Source: Bactericera cockerelli
Lineage: Eukaryota; Arthropoda; Insecta; Hemiptera; Triozidae
Reading direction: 5' to 3'
Length of the DNA: 64,000 bases
Assembly (NCBI GenBank): GCA_024516035.1
Contig: CM044961.1
Location: 13,514,439-13,578,438 of the forward strand
Shown here: piece after piece, positions 47,386 through 60,100 of the stretch
Numbering within the stretch: position 1 is the stretch's first letter
Layout of the letters: each line of letters starts with the position of its first letter
Notes under the pieces: model-generated
What the model saw: the letters and a program-made list of their open reading frames with translations, nothing else
Databases searched by the model: none
Told to the model about the DNA's origin: nothing
Position numbers and translations under genes: made by a program

Positions 47386-47883
47386 ACGGTATAAAACAAA
47401 AAGAGATGTAAAAAATATTAATACAGATAATGAAAACCTAAGCTTTCCTAGAAGAAAACAACTCTAACATTTACTTAAAATAGTTTTATCTTTTTCATAG
47501 AAAGAAAAATAGAAGAAAAAAATACTTCCTATTTCTATTATTAGAAATTATTGAAAGTAAAAACGCAACTAAAATAATCCGTCCAAGAAACATAAATAAG
47601 TATGGCAAAATAAGTAAGGACTCTTACTTCCCCAGCAAGACTCTAAGAAATGAGCTCTTAGATTTTCATCCGTTAAATACTGACGTGAAAAAATTCAATA
47701 TGTATCTCGATCCTGGGTGTCCACTTGTGTGTCGTCTGGTCTCCAAAATCATGCAAAACTAGAATTCGCTCACTGACTGATCAGTGTTCCTCCAGTATAT
47801 AATAAATTAGTCATATAATCGAAGAAAAATAAGGAAAGTAAAAATCACCATACCATAAAACCCAGAATTCCTGACATCGCACT

Positions 47884-50800
47884 ATGAATATTGACGAGGA
47901 GGATAATGGGGATGCAGTTGAGGAGAAGGAGAGACAAGAGGAGGAGGAGAGAGAAGAGGAGGAGGAGAAGGAGAGAGATGGACTGACCGACGAGCTGAAA
48001 GTGACCTGCAAGGATGGACGGCGGGTCAGGAAACGCAACGACTTGCTCAAGAGATGCCTGCGAGAGTTCTTCAGGAAGAGAAAGGTAAGTGCATCTGTTA
48101 TCTTATTTGTGTACCTCATCTTCGTGATATCACAACAACTCATACTCGTTTTACTAAAAAAAAAAATTCTTAAAAAAAAAAAAAAGATGAGTGTTTCAGA
48201 GCCGTTTTTATTTCGTAGCCATGAAACAGGAGCTACTGTAGACGCTTGTAGTCTGTGTTGTAGCCTGCCCATCCCGTAGTATGCCTCCCCTCTGATGGGC
48301 GAGAAGTGACACAATACTTCCCAATTAGGTGCTGGCCTGCTGGGTCAACACGAGCGCTCCGGAAGGTATCCCTTACAAACAATTGTAACCAAATTAAGAA
48401 TACAATTTTTTGTCGGTACGCGGGATCGAACCCGGGACCTTCCGCATGGCAAGCGAGTGCTTAACCACTGAGCTAATCTACGCTGAAACCGGGACTTGAA
48501 CCACCGACCTCTAGGTTACAAGTCCGCCGCCTTATCGATCAAGCTACTGAGGTCATTGCATCTGAATAATGAGGAATAAATAGCCACTTTGTTGGAGTAA
48601 GTAACACATTGGTCACCCGGGGTTTCAATACCGGTGAAGAATAACTTTTCGGCTCCGTTATGATTTTAAGGTTCCCAGCTTTTCATTCACAATTTCATAA
48701 GATCACACTTCGTGGAACTATCAAAATATTTTTATGAATAACTAACCGCGTTGTGGCTAAAAGTCCTCGTTTTAGAGATTTATTGGGACGGCCAGATTTG
48801 AGTGTGAAAAGGTTCAATAAAATGGACTTCTTGAACATCTTAGAAGCTCTTAAACACTCCCATTAGGAAACATACTAAATTACAGACCAATCGGACTTGT
48901 ATTTCACAAGATATGTCGTTATTTGAAAAAGTTTGAAGAGCGTTCGACCTAAGATAGATTCTTATTGATAACCATGCTGAATTTCAGCTGAATTCGACTT
49001 TTTGATCTCAAGTTATAATAATAGGTACATTACATACTCACATGAATATTTTTTTATAATACAGGGTGATATGAAAAAGTATGTAAATCCGTAAACTAAA
49101 TGTCCTGTAGACCGTACGAAGTATTACGAAGGTGGGTCAACTCTAAAACCGACAAACCCACACAAAATTATGCAAATAAAATGATTATGGATCATGAATT
49201 TACATACTTTTTTTATCACCCTGTATTTTTTTTTACTATCGTTTGGACCATCTATGGGTCACGGATATCTTTATTTCTTTCATGATACAAAGTAAATTTA
49301 CAAAGTGATTTACAAATTACAAATGGAAAAGCTACACAATAGAGACAGATTTACAGATATTACAAAATAATACAACTAGATATGTACTAAAAAAAGACCT
49401 ATGCTAGAAATCCCATACTTTACATAGTATTTACTTCTTCAAACCCCAATCAGAAGCTACACCAAATTACAAATTTATAGGTCCCACTCAGTCCAAAAGT
49501 ACAACTTTCAATTATTTCTCAGCTCGAGCACATCTGCAAGGAGCAGGAAGTGTCCAGCCTTCAGATCGAGGCCGCATACGAGGCGAAGCTGAACAACTAC
49601 GCCAGAGTGCGCTCGAGTCACGAGGCAGAGCTGAGGGAGAAGCGAGATGAGGAGACGCGTCTGGACGAGGCTCGCAACATGTGGGAACGCGTGTGGACGC
49701 AGCGCTTCGAAACGCTTAAGACGTGTGAGCTGGACGCCGCTCTGAGATGTCTGGGTGAGGCGAAGCCGACTAGACGGGATGGTCTTATGAAGGTGAGAAG
49801 CAACTGTGTGCGCGAGGCTTGGGTATCGGATATCAGGAATAGGTATGTGAAATATGTTGTTGTTGTTGTAGCTAGCTTGGCTAAAGCTGGAGGGGTGAGT
49901 GATGGTCTCTAGTCAACTTTATTTCAAAGTTGGCTCGTCCTGAACCACATGTTTGTATGTGCGATCAACCATCGTGAGGACTTGGACTTTTCTTTATAAG
50001 CCATTAAACCCTTTGGAAACTGCAAGCTAGCCTGGCTTGTAAGGGCTGGCTAGTCTGTTCTCTGTTTATAGTCCTCTAGCGAAACACTGGTCTTCTCACT
50101 GTTTAATGTCCCCAGCCAGACTGATATATGAAATACAAGCGGGCTGTCGCCCGCTTTGCGGGCCGAGGCATGGCCGTGAAAGCAAAAAATCCTTTTTCGC
50201 CAATGGCAGGTGTTGTAGTGGGAATTTCGAAAAATCCCGTCTTATTGCACATCTAGACTATAAGACAAAGCTACCTACCAAATTTCAGCTTCCTAGGACT
50301 TACGGTTTGGGCTGTAGAGCGATGATCAGTGAGTGGTCAGTCAGTGACTTTGACATTTATATATTAAGATCGGATAATAGGCTTTATTTTTTTCCTTTAC
50401 TTTCCCAAAATAATAAATATTGTATTCTTACTGCTAACCCTGTCGTACCAGTTTTCTTCTCCTTCTCCGTTTGTTATTTTTACCTCACTTCATGGCCGTT
50501 GTGACCAATACTTCCTGAGACGCATATAGCCATCAGGTTGTGAGGGCAACTGATATTTCGTGTGATGAAGGAGAAAATTCACACTACTCACTGGGACGTT
50601 ATGGATGTGGATAACCAGCCAGTCTATACCAATCACTTGCTCGGGAGCCTCGGGGACGCCAATACCCGTGTAATCCAAAATAACAGAAAAGAATTACCCC
50701 TGAGTCAAAGCTTACTATAATAATAATAATAATTTTCCCTCTACAGAAGCTGACCAAACTGATCGAGGCTCAATGGGACACTTACCAGGCCGAAGGTGTC

Positions 50801-53512
50801 ACGAGGATTGCCGAACTCAAGCTTCGGGAGAAAATACGAGCGGGCGAGACCAAGCTGAAGCAGGTGGACAGTATAGATGAGAATGTGCAGATTTACGATT
50901 ACGAACGAGTCCTGGCCGAGAATGAACGAATTCAGGCGGAGATTGACGAGAAGTAAGACCTCCTTGATATATTATGTTGAGGTTTTCGATTTTGTAGGTA
51001 TAGTAGGTATAGTATCACTGTATGGATCTGTGATATCAGCACTAGAGTTGGTCTCTCCAGTGTTGCAGATCGCATGACCGCCATCCTTCGCATGATCAAA
51101 GAAATGCAAAATGTAAGAAACACAATATTTTCAATTTTGAAAATTTATATACATATGTTACACTCACAAAACATTATTACATAGAAGAGTATAGAAAAAT
51201 ACAAGAAAATAATTACAATACAAGACATACAATATATAATAACACCCACATTTAACAACAATTATGGCGAAAGACTAACCAAACATCAAATTCCAAAAAT
51301 GTTGAACAATATTCCAACAAATTTAAGAAATATTCCAAATGAAAATAAAATGAAGCAAGAATTAAAACAATACCTTATTAATACAAATAATGAAATATAA
51401 TTGGCAAAAATAGAAATAAAAAATAAGAAGAAACAATGAAAATAAAATAATTATAAAAAAGAACTGATGTGATGGAAAATTACTTACATCTCCCGAAAAG
51501 TACAACAGTACTTCATGGAGATGTAATGGGAATGCAAATGTACATGAAAACAAATAAAGATTTTTATTATTATTATTATTATTCTCTGTCTTGGGCTTTT
51601 CTCATCCATATACAGGTATAGTATAGTAGCGCTTTATTTAAACTGTCGATGTCGGCTCGAGACAGGAAGTCCCATTAGAGTTTTTTTTTTTTCTTTTCAG
51701 TAGGTGTATAGACTGTTATAGTACTTATTTTCAAGAGAAGGTTCATACCATGATCAGGTTCTTTTTCAATGAGGGTATAACGTCGCTTTCAACTGCATGG
51801 TCATATCACGGCGGGGGTGTCACCCTCCATTCACAGGAAAATCTCAAACCTGCTACATTAACTTCACCCAGCCTGGGTTGGGCCGGAATGCCAGCACCAC
51901 GAAGTCTTCACCTCGCTGTACGTTGCTTAATATTGGTGATGCTACGAGAACCGGTGCATTAAACGCACCATCGATGCTGGCTGATCAAGTTCCTAATAAC
52001 CATCAAAATGAGACGTCAAAATACCTTATCATTATTCTAAAGTCCACGCCGTTAAAATGTCTGTATATGCAATGTGCACTTCTTCGTGTATTGGTGGAGA
52101 TATCAGTGTCACTTTCAGTTCTCTTCTTTTTGAAAAATAATTAGGCACTCCCTTCCTTGTTGGTCAAACTTGGTACTAAAAGTAATGCTATTATTCGTAT
52201 TTATCTTTCATTCCACTCAAGGATCTCTCAAATGAAGAGGATTGAGGACAGTAACAGCAAGGTTCAAGTCAGCGTTTCTCAGCTCAGACGGAAGATAGAC
52301 AGTCTGAAATCCCGCACTGACAACTTGTCTTCCAATTTGGAGATCTTGCACGGGACTATGGAGAAGGTTGGTTAAGCCAGAGGCTATCACACGTTGGATA
52401 CACTCTATCATGTTCGACCATTGATAGTATCAAATTAGCCTTTTGTAAAGTTAATGTTCAAATCAACTAAGGTTAGTAGGACTTGGATGGTTGACAATTC
52501 AAATTTGAACCCTTGTCATGCTGGCTAGTCTCTGGGTGACGATAATTTGAGTAGCTGGTTTGAAATTTTCCAGCAAATAAAGGGTAAACCTCCGTCGTGA
52601 TATATGATCATACATTTGAAAGCAAGGTTAAAACCAAAAAAATAAATAATAATAGGTAATTCCTATTCTGCTGGTATTACGGCTTCACTGAGGCTTGGTG
52701 AGGTGAGGTTAATGAGAATATAATAGAATATATCTTGTTTATACTGCCGAGGTAAGACTGAAAAGTCGCTTTACTCCAGCAGTCAAATGGGTCTTATATA
52801 TTTTATAGGATAAAGAGCTGCAATGAGTAGTGAATAGAATAGAATAAAAATATAATTGTATTTCTCAATAAGAGTTTACAATAGAGGTTGGGATGCAAGT
52901 TAGTTAAACAGAATTCTTAAATTACATAATTAATTTAAAAAAAAAACAATTAGGTACTACATGCTATTATTTTGCAGTGCCACATAATTTTTTCCCCCCA
53001 TTTTTCTTCTCTTTTTTCCTTTCTATTATTATTGCAATGAGTAGTGTTTACTTTATACGAACTGAAAAATAAATGTATTTTTTCTGTTTTTCTCCCAGAC
53101 GTTGGCTCAGTACAAGCAAACCGTTCAGATTCGGGACACGAAACGTCACCTCGCCGTCTACCTCACAGATCACGCGGAGATGAACCTGCATCCCCGGCTC
53201 ATCCGGGACTTCCACGACAAAACCGAACGTCTGAAAACATTGAACGAAGAAATAGCCCAGCAAGAGCAAAGTCTTGCGCAGTGGAGAGAAAAAATCGATA
53301 AAATCGATAAAATTGGCGCAGTCGAAAAACCTCCCAGAACCGCGTCAGCAGATCCGATGCATCGGTCGGACCTGGCGGATCGGTTCAAACTGAATCGCAG
53401 CAAGCTCAACTATTGGTCGCGGTCCAAATCGAGATCTTCGGACGATAGCTCCACCATACAGAGCAGTTTGTCCTTCAGTTTTAACGCAAGAAAATTACAA
53501 CTTCTTGAATAG
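47884..53512 (+). CDS. Coiled-coil protein, CCDC96/CCDC113-like (DUF4201)
   Basis: Exons 47884-48084, 49523-49792, 50747-50952, 51061-51112, about 52238-52366 and 53099-53512 give roughly 420 residues. The N-terminus is an acidic Glu-rich run (residues 10-32), then basic RRVRKRNDLLKRC, then long coiled coil. YDYERVLAENERIQAEIDEK resembles the start of DUF4201 (DFE.L..EN..L...I.E), and HPRLIRDFHDKTERLKTLN resembles its end (..LLRD.......L). That family is axonemal (cilia and sperm tails). Phases fit at all junctions except exon 5. There the start is uncertain: 52222 is the better acceptor but gives the wrong phase, while 52238 is in phase but has a weak acceptor. The stop is TAG. A first exon upstream of 47884 is possible. 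Confidence 0.65.
48108..48556 (-). repeat. SINE family B split by a SINE family C insertion
   Basis: Family B fragments at 48108-48157 (TCGTGATATCACAACAAC) and 48476-48556 (CTACGCTGAAACCGGGAC, CAAGCTACTGAGGTC) flank a reversed full family C copy at about 48180-48475, whose A-rich tail sits at 48157-48185. Confidence 0.75.
49061..49225. mobile_element. MITE with CAGGGTGATA ends and TA flanks
   Basis: ACAGGGTGATATGAAAAAGT at one end and TTTTTTTATCACCCTGT at the other, about 27-bp inverted repeats including TATGTAAAT/ATTTACATA. TA on both sides suggests a Tc1/mariner-type TA target. Confidence 0.7.
49885..50095 (-). repeat. Dispersed repeat H, reverse copy
   Basis: GCAAGCTAGCCTGGCTTG and CTCTGTTTATAGTCCTCTAG, the inverse of 38998. 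Confidence 0.55.
51183..51590 (+). mobile_element. 3' end of a degenerate non-LTR retrotransposon
   Basis: Broken frames encode NYNTRHTIYNN, then [17 protein letters not shown] and a lysine/asparagine-rich end, matching the element at 24263-24660. The 3' UTR ends with AATAAAG and (ATT)n, typical of LINE tails. It lies in intron 4 of the coiled-coil gene. Confidence 0.65.
51778..51985 (+). repeat. SINE family F
   Basis: AACGTCGCTTTCAACTGCAT, GGTGTCACCCTCCATTCAC, then CACCATCGATGCTGGCTGA. Confidence 0.7.
52480..52635 (-). repeat. SINE family F, degenerate
   Basis: CAATTCAAATTTGAACCC, TTTGAGTAGCTGGTTTGAA and CCGTCGTGATATATGATC. Confidence 0.55.
52737..52812 (-). repeat. SINE family E tail fragment
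   Basis: TTTATACTGCCGAGGTAAGA and TTACTCCAGCAGTCAAATGG, the inverse of the family E tail at 35.8-36.2 kb. Confidence 0.6.
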
Positions 53513-53560
53513 GAAGAGTAATGAATGAGCAAGGACTCTGATTGTTACGTCCCCTCTGTA

Positions 53561-53566
53561 AATAAA
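53561..53566 (+). terminator. Poly(A) signal of the coiled-coil gene
   Basis: AATAAA 49 bases after the TAG at 53510-53512, followed by an A-rich stretch. Confidence 0.65.
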
Positions 53567-53835
53567 TATCATTTAAAAAAAGAGTAATGAATGAATGTCC
53601 CGTTGGAATCGATCTCTTGGCAATATATTAAATAATAATATTTACTCCTTTTCTACTTCAGAGGGAAGTAATATCACAATCTCACTAAAAGCTTCAATTA
53701 TTTACATAAACTTTTTTTTAATACAAAATACGTAATTATTTAGTTCCAAAATAGGACCAATTATTTATTTAGGTATTTATAGTTAAAATAAAATAAAATT
53801 AAACCACAGTTTCCTGCTGAATTAACTGTCTAAGC

Positions 53836-53841
53836 TTTATT
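53836..53841 (-). terminator. Poly(A) signal of the KATNIP gene
   Basis: TTTATT on the plus strand, i.e. AATAAA on the minus strand, is the first such signal, about 280 bases past the stop at 54122. It leaves a short gap to the end of the convergent coiled-coil gene. Confidence 0.5.
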
Positions 53842-54121
53842 TTACAATTTAAAATATTTTGTAATAAAACAGCACAAATTAACAGAAAAATACGCCAGGT
53901 AGGTATAAGAAAAAAAATTTTTTTCCAGTTTTCATTTTTTTTTTTTTTTTTTTTTTTTTCCAGTTCAACATTTTTTCCAGTTAGAATTGAAAAGTTTTTC
54001 GAATTCTAACTGAGCAGGTTAAGGATCACCTACCGAAATTCCTAGCTGGAATGCAAAAAAATAACATGCCCAGGACTCGAACCCAAAGTTCCTGCTGCGG
54101 AAGCTAAACCTCTTTCTGTGA

Positions 54122-57100
54122 TTACATAACTTTGGACATGGCTTTTCTCTTGTTGATCACGAAGGAAGTGTAGGGTCTCTGGGACTCGTCCACTGGTTGC
54201 TCCCGCCTGGAGGGTTTGGTCCTGATGGAAGAGCTGGAGGCGCTGAAATGAAACCGGATGTTACTGACTAATGATGAATATTCAATAAAAACATGTGGGT
54301 TATTTATTTATTTATTAATAATAATTCCGTGTCCGTGAGGTAGGTATTGATACCTAAATCACGGTGATGAGAGGATTATATGGACGCCCAGATCCAATTT
54401 CTAGGCTCCTTTCATGTCCATTAATTTATTTATTTATTTACAATTTTAGACATTAAGATACAGAATACATAGTCAATCGGCATAATAATAAAAAAAAAAA
54501 AGGTAAAGTAAAAGTAATAGGTACAACCAAAATAAAATAATAATATTAATAGCAATAATAAATACAGTGCATAGTATTATATTATGTCTGTCCCGGTAGC
54601 TCAGTGGTAAAGGCGGCTCTCTGTGAATCCATAGATTCCAGAGGTCGCGGGTTCGAAACCCAGCCGGGACAAGACAAGTTATCCTCCCATTTGGGATTTT
54701 TACCACATAATAATACGTCTTGGGCTTACTGCTGGAATAATGGGACCTAATAGTCCTAATCGGGCAGTATAAATAAGGCGAAATTATTATTATTACTATT
54801 ATTATATTAATTCCTAACTTTATGTCTGTGTCCATTAGCGTGGATGGCGAACCGGTTTGCACCGGTTCTCGTGGGATCAACGAAGTTAAACAACGTCTAA
54901 CGAGGTGAACGTCTAACGTGAGGCTGGTGGCATTCCGGCCCAACTCAGACTAGGTGAGGTCAATGTGGGTAGCAGGTTTGTGAGTTTCCTGCGAATGGAG
55001 GGTAACATCCCCGTCGTGATATGACCATGCAGTTGAAAGCGACGTTAAACCGCAAAAAAAGAAACATGTTGGTGATCGGTAGTTTATTTTTTTAACCACT
55101 AATTGCAGAAAAGTATTGCGTGTAGAAATCGCCTTTGCGATTTAATCCGGAAGTGACGTCAAACCAACAAACAAACAAAAAAAAACTTGGTGTCACTAAA
55201 AAATCACTAGAAAAGTTAGTAAGGAACGAAATTTTCTGTGTAACAATCAATAAGTTGAAGAATTTTTCGTTGTGGCTTATGTTGTGGTTTAGCTAAAAAG
55301 CCTTATACTCACACGACTTGGTGCGGCATCTCAGTCCTAGCCAGGTCTCTGCTGACGGTGAACAGTACCGTCCTGTGAGGCATGGGGTCCTTGCTAGCGT
55401 CAGCCATGTCCAGCTGTCCGTTGTAAATCAGAAGGTCATCCACCAGGATCTGAGAATAGAAACAGGATGTTCGATCATGATCGAGGACCTAGGTCAAACC
55501 AAACACTTTGTTGGGGGGAAAAAAAAAATACCTACCATGGCTGGTGGCATTGTGTATCTAGAATCACATGATATACTTTTTAATTACTAATCTTAGTAAC
55601 CTCAGTAGCTCGATCGATAAGGCGGCGGACTTGTAACCTGAAGGTCGGTGATTCAAGTCCCGCTTTCAGCAAAGATTTAGTAAAGCGAGTTTGAGTAGAT
55701 GTGCATGACATCACGAAAGTGCTTAACACATGTATGACAACTTAAAAATGATAACTTTAATTACTCATCTTGGCCTGAAAGACAATAGAAATAACCTGCA
55801 TTTTCTTCATCCTAGAAGTTACCAACTATTGAGTGATTAGCAAGTTAGTCACTTGGTCAGTGAGTGAAATTTGGGAGTACTTTACATGACTCAATCTATT
55901 TTATTCTCCTTTTGTCACTCGAGTGAAACAACGTTTAAATTCAAACCCTCGTGATGCTGGGTATTCCCGGTCCCACTCAGGCTGGGTGAACTTAATTTGA
56001 TTAGTTCGTTTGTGAGTTTCCAGCGAATAGAGGGAAGGTAAAACCCCCGTCGAGATACGAACATGCAGTTGAAAGCATCCTTACTAAAACATCTATTATA
56101 ATTTTATTATTTTAGTTCAAAACTTTCAAGAATTTGTAATTTGCAATTTATTTGTAGATATTAATAATTGTACATAATAGGTATAATAGGTTACATATAT
56201 TTAATGCGACTACCCCACACTAAGGGGATACAGTCCTCTTGTTTTGTTTGGTAGGTAATCATAAAATAGTTACATAAATTTCTTTCCCAAGGTCTAGGGT
56301 AGGCGAGTAGTTCCATAAATTATTATTATTATAATGATTTAAAAAGGTACCTAATAGATGTTTTAGATACTTACGCCGTATTCCTTGACTCCTCTGGAGG
56401 GAGTCTTACTGTAGTTCCACAGTTTGATCATAGATATTAGCGTGGGAGAATCAAACACCACGTACAACTTGTTGACCTGGAAAATACAGAATAATGAAAA
56501 GTAGGTCTATCATATTATTTATATTTTATAAATATCCAATAAATTGTTAAGCAAACATGAAAAATCCGCTGTCTAATAATAATCATCAATGATAGACTGA
56601 ATTGCAATATGAAAAATAGAGTTTCTATTGTGTTTTTCTGTGCAATTTTAAGCACGTATGATGAATGGTAGGTCTGAATTACAATATTTAAGCGCCAATA
56701 GTTGATTCGATAATGATAAAAAAAAAACATATGCATACACAGTACCTATAGGTACACACTACGCAATAATACTATTGCATTTACGTGTATGATAATTATG
56801 AAACAGGATTAAAGTTAATCTAATCCTGACACGCCCTCAAGTCGGAGTTTTCAACCAATCACAGAGCTTGTAGCCCGAGTTAAGGAATAGTGTCCAGTTA
56901 CATTAAATCTAATCCTGTTTTATAATAATTTATTGGTTCAACACGAGCGACTCACTTCTTGCGGCAGAATGGGCGCTAGCCAGGAATGAGTCCCATCTGC
57001 GGCACTATTCACCCCGTCTATCAGCTTGTCACAGGTGCGTGCGTCATTTTCCATCCCGTGGAGAATGTGCACGCCTTGTGGGTATGCGAAGATGTCTGGA

Positions 57101-60100
57101 AATAAGAAGGGACAAAATCTACGTAAAGACGAAAATGTTCAGACAAAATCGGGTGAATTGTATTACCAAGGTAGGTATGTATCAAGAGAAAAATCGGCCA
57201 ATAGACAATTTCATCACTCGTAAATCCAAAATCATATTTAAAAGCATCATACATGAATTAACTTATTTAAAAAATAGTAGTTCTGACTTGTGAGCATAAA
57301 AAATCGAACAACTGACCGCAATCATATTATAATAGGTTCATCCATCGTATATGATTTTTTTATATTAGTAGACTATAGTACTTAATTCTGAGCTATACTG
57401 TTCAAAACAATACTGATCAAATCAAATAATTATATTTATTGTGACATATGGTTACGTTATACACAAGTTACATTAAACATACCAGCATTAACATTAAGAC
57501 AATTACCTAACAGATACCTATTATAATTTAGGACTAGATAGAATAGGCACAAGATTATTAATCACAGAAAAGCTTTTTGAGTTTAACTAACAGTAGTTCA
57601 TGTGGCTCAGATAAATCTTTCACTATAGGTACTGAAATAACTAGTCATGTCTTAACCGACAGTACATAAATAAGACAATTCTTGCAACAATAAAAAGTAG
57701 GAAACGCTCATAAAAAAAGGCTTGGGTGGTAGAGATTGCCTAAGGCAATAACCCCGGCCTTTAGTTAGGACATATATTATGTATATATTTATTTATTTTT
57801 TCTTTATTTTTTTTTCTTCTATTATATTGTATTTTAATTTGTAATTATTTGTATTGTATATAATATGTCCTATCAATAAAGTGTAAAAAAAAAAAATTAA
57901 CCGCGCCCTGAAACTCACTCTCCGCTCTCAAGGGGATGAGGTCCCCGAACTCATCATACAGCTCCAGCCCGTTGAGTCCCTGGTAGTACGGGTCCCCCCA
58001 AGTGGTCAGCAGGGACAGCTGGTACACGAAGCCCTTGGGCATGAGGGGCTGCTCGTACTCCTCCTCGGTGATGCCTGGCGAGGTAGAGAGAGGCTTGAAT
58101 ATTTTAGGAATAATAATAATAATAATAATATTGCCTCGGCATACAATTATTCAACAATTTAGATCAATCTTTATTTACAATTTTTTATATACAGGTACAG
58201 TCAAAAGGTATAATTAATCAAATATAAACAAAGTTTGATCAAGGGTGGTGATAATGCCTTTGGCATTCTCTACAATGAGTCCTATTAGTCAATAAATCAT
58301 GAAAAAAATAACATAAAAAGAGAAGTATATGTCTTGTCTCCCTTGCACTTCCACCACCTCTTCCTCCTCATCGCGTGAAGTCACAGTCTCAATATGTCGC
58401 AATTGTCGCAACTATAAATTTATTTTCACCAATCAACAGTACCTAATACATTGTCAGTTAGACCTGTAGTACCGGTATATACCTAATAAAGTGAATATCC
58501 TTATAATACTATCGTCTTTTTTATACTGCCCGATAAGGACTATTAAAGTCCCATTATTCCAGCAGTGCGCCCAAGACATATTATTATGTGGTAAAACTCC
58601 CAAATGGGAGGATAACTTGTCATGTCCCGGCTGGGTTTCGAACCCACGACCTCTTTGTGAGGCTACCAGGTTTGTGAGTTTCGTGTGAATGGAGGGTAAC
58701 ACCCCCGTCGTGATATGACCATACAATTATTGTAAGAGACGTAAAACGCAAATTTAAAAAAATGCTTGAAAGAAATTTTGAACCAAATGGTCGGACATTT
58801 AATCGTAGAAGAAAATGTTGAGCATGTTGCAGAAAAAAATCATGATATTCTAGCCCAACTCAGTCAGACTAAAAGGCCCGGATGAAGGACGCTAAATTGG
58901 AGACTATAGTGTTGTTATTACCAGGGTGAAAAATAAATCACACAGCTGAAATCAGATATTAAGGGCGAAATTAATAAACAAATTCTACATCAAAGGTCAT
59001 TGCTAAGCGTCGGTTTTCCCTATCTTACACAGTACGCAGTCTATGACTGAGTGCCACAGAGGTATTACAAAAACGTCTATTAATAATTATGCCCTAATAG
59101 TATTCAACACAGCAGCGTTCATTATTTCGGACTTAAAAGGCTGATCTGAGTATACGAAATGTGATAGGACTGAAGCTAATCTTTTAGGAATAATTATAAT
59201 ATGAATCTCACCAAATTGGTCAGAACTTTTAGTGTGTTATACTCGTCCCTCTAGTCCCTCCGTTACTTTTTTCGCATTTTAGATGATTCCTAACATATTC
59301 CCAGTTTGTCGTAATCCACAAGATCTGATTAATTCCTAGTCAATCTAGTCATCATACATCATCATCATTTCTTTTTGTACATACTTCTAAGTTTTTTTTA
59401 AATTTATTGCTACTTTTTGTTGTTGTTGATGATTGTTTTGTAAAAAAAGTGTAGGTAAATAAATAAATAAAAAATACTCACTCAATATGCTGAAGGAGGT
59501 GTGGATTCTCCGGAGCACATCGCTATCGTCAGCGCTACTCAGTTGGTTCAGGTAGATGCGCTGACCAAAGTCATAATGGAGGTGTCCGGGGGCTCTGCGC
59601 AGTAGTAATGGAGGGAGGGTGTTGGGGGAGGGGCTTGTCGTCTATCAGGATAGACATGGACTTTACCTGAATATAATTAAAATACATATTAAAATATTTC
59701 GGTGGATGCAGTTATGGAGAATGTAGATACAGGATACAGAGCATAAGTAATGCGTCTAAATGCTCCCCACATCAGAAAAAAGGGAATCTAATGAGTTTGA
59801 AAGTTTCTGAAAGATTTCTTTTTGTAATCCCACATTTGCTACATACATCACTAAACTGATGTCCACAGCAGAGAAAGTATTGAGGAATCATTACTCATTT
59901 ACTCAACCCGCCGTTGAAACCAACTGGTGACCAATTGTATGGAGTTTTCACTGAAACCCTACCAGGTCAGATAATAGAAAATACTGCTCACCCCGCAGTA
60001 GGACGCCTCAATGGAAGCATTGTAGTTCCACACCACCAGGGCACTGATGTGCACCGGCTGGTAGAACCTCAACACCAGGGTGATGACGAGACCCCGCCTG

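Larger units (their letters stand above)
43251..47883. other. Intergenic region between Vha100 and the coiled-coil gene
   Basis: AT-rich; no gene found. Contains SINE F (44418), SINE C (45115), a MITE remnant ending CTAATTCCGCCCTA (about 45492-45637), SINE B (46247) and an 84-bp tandem repeat (47141). Part of 45072-45914 is bracketed by ACAGGGTGT and ACACCCTGT, a possible TIR element. Confidence 0.6.
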
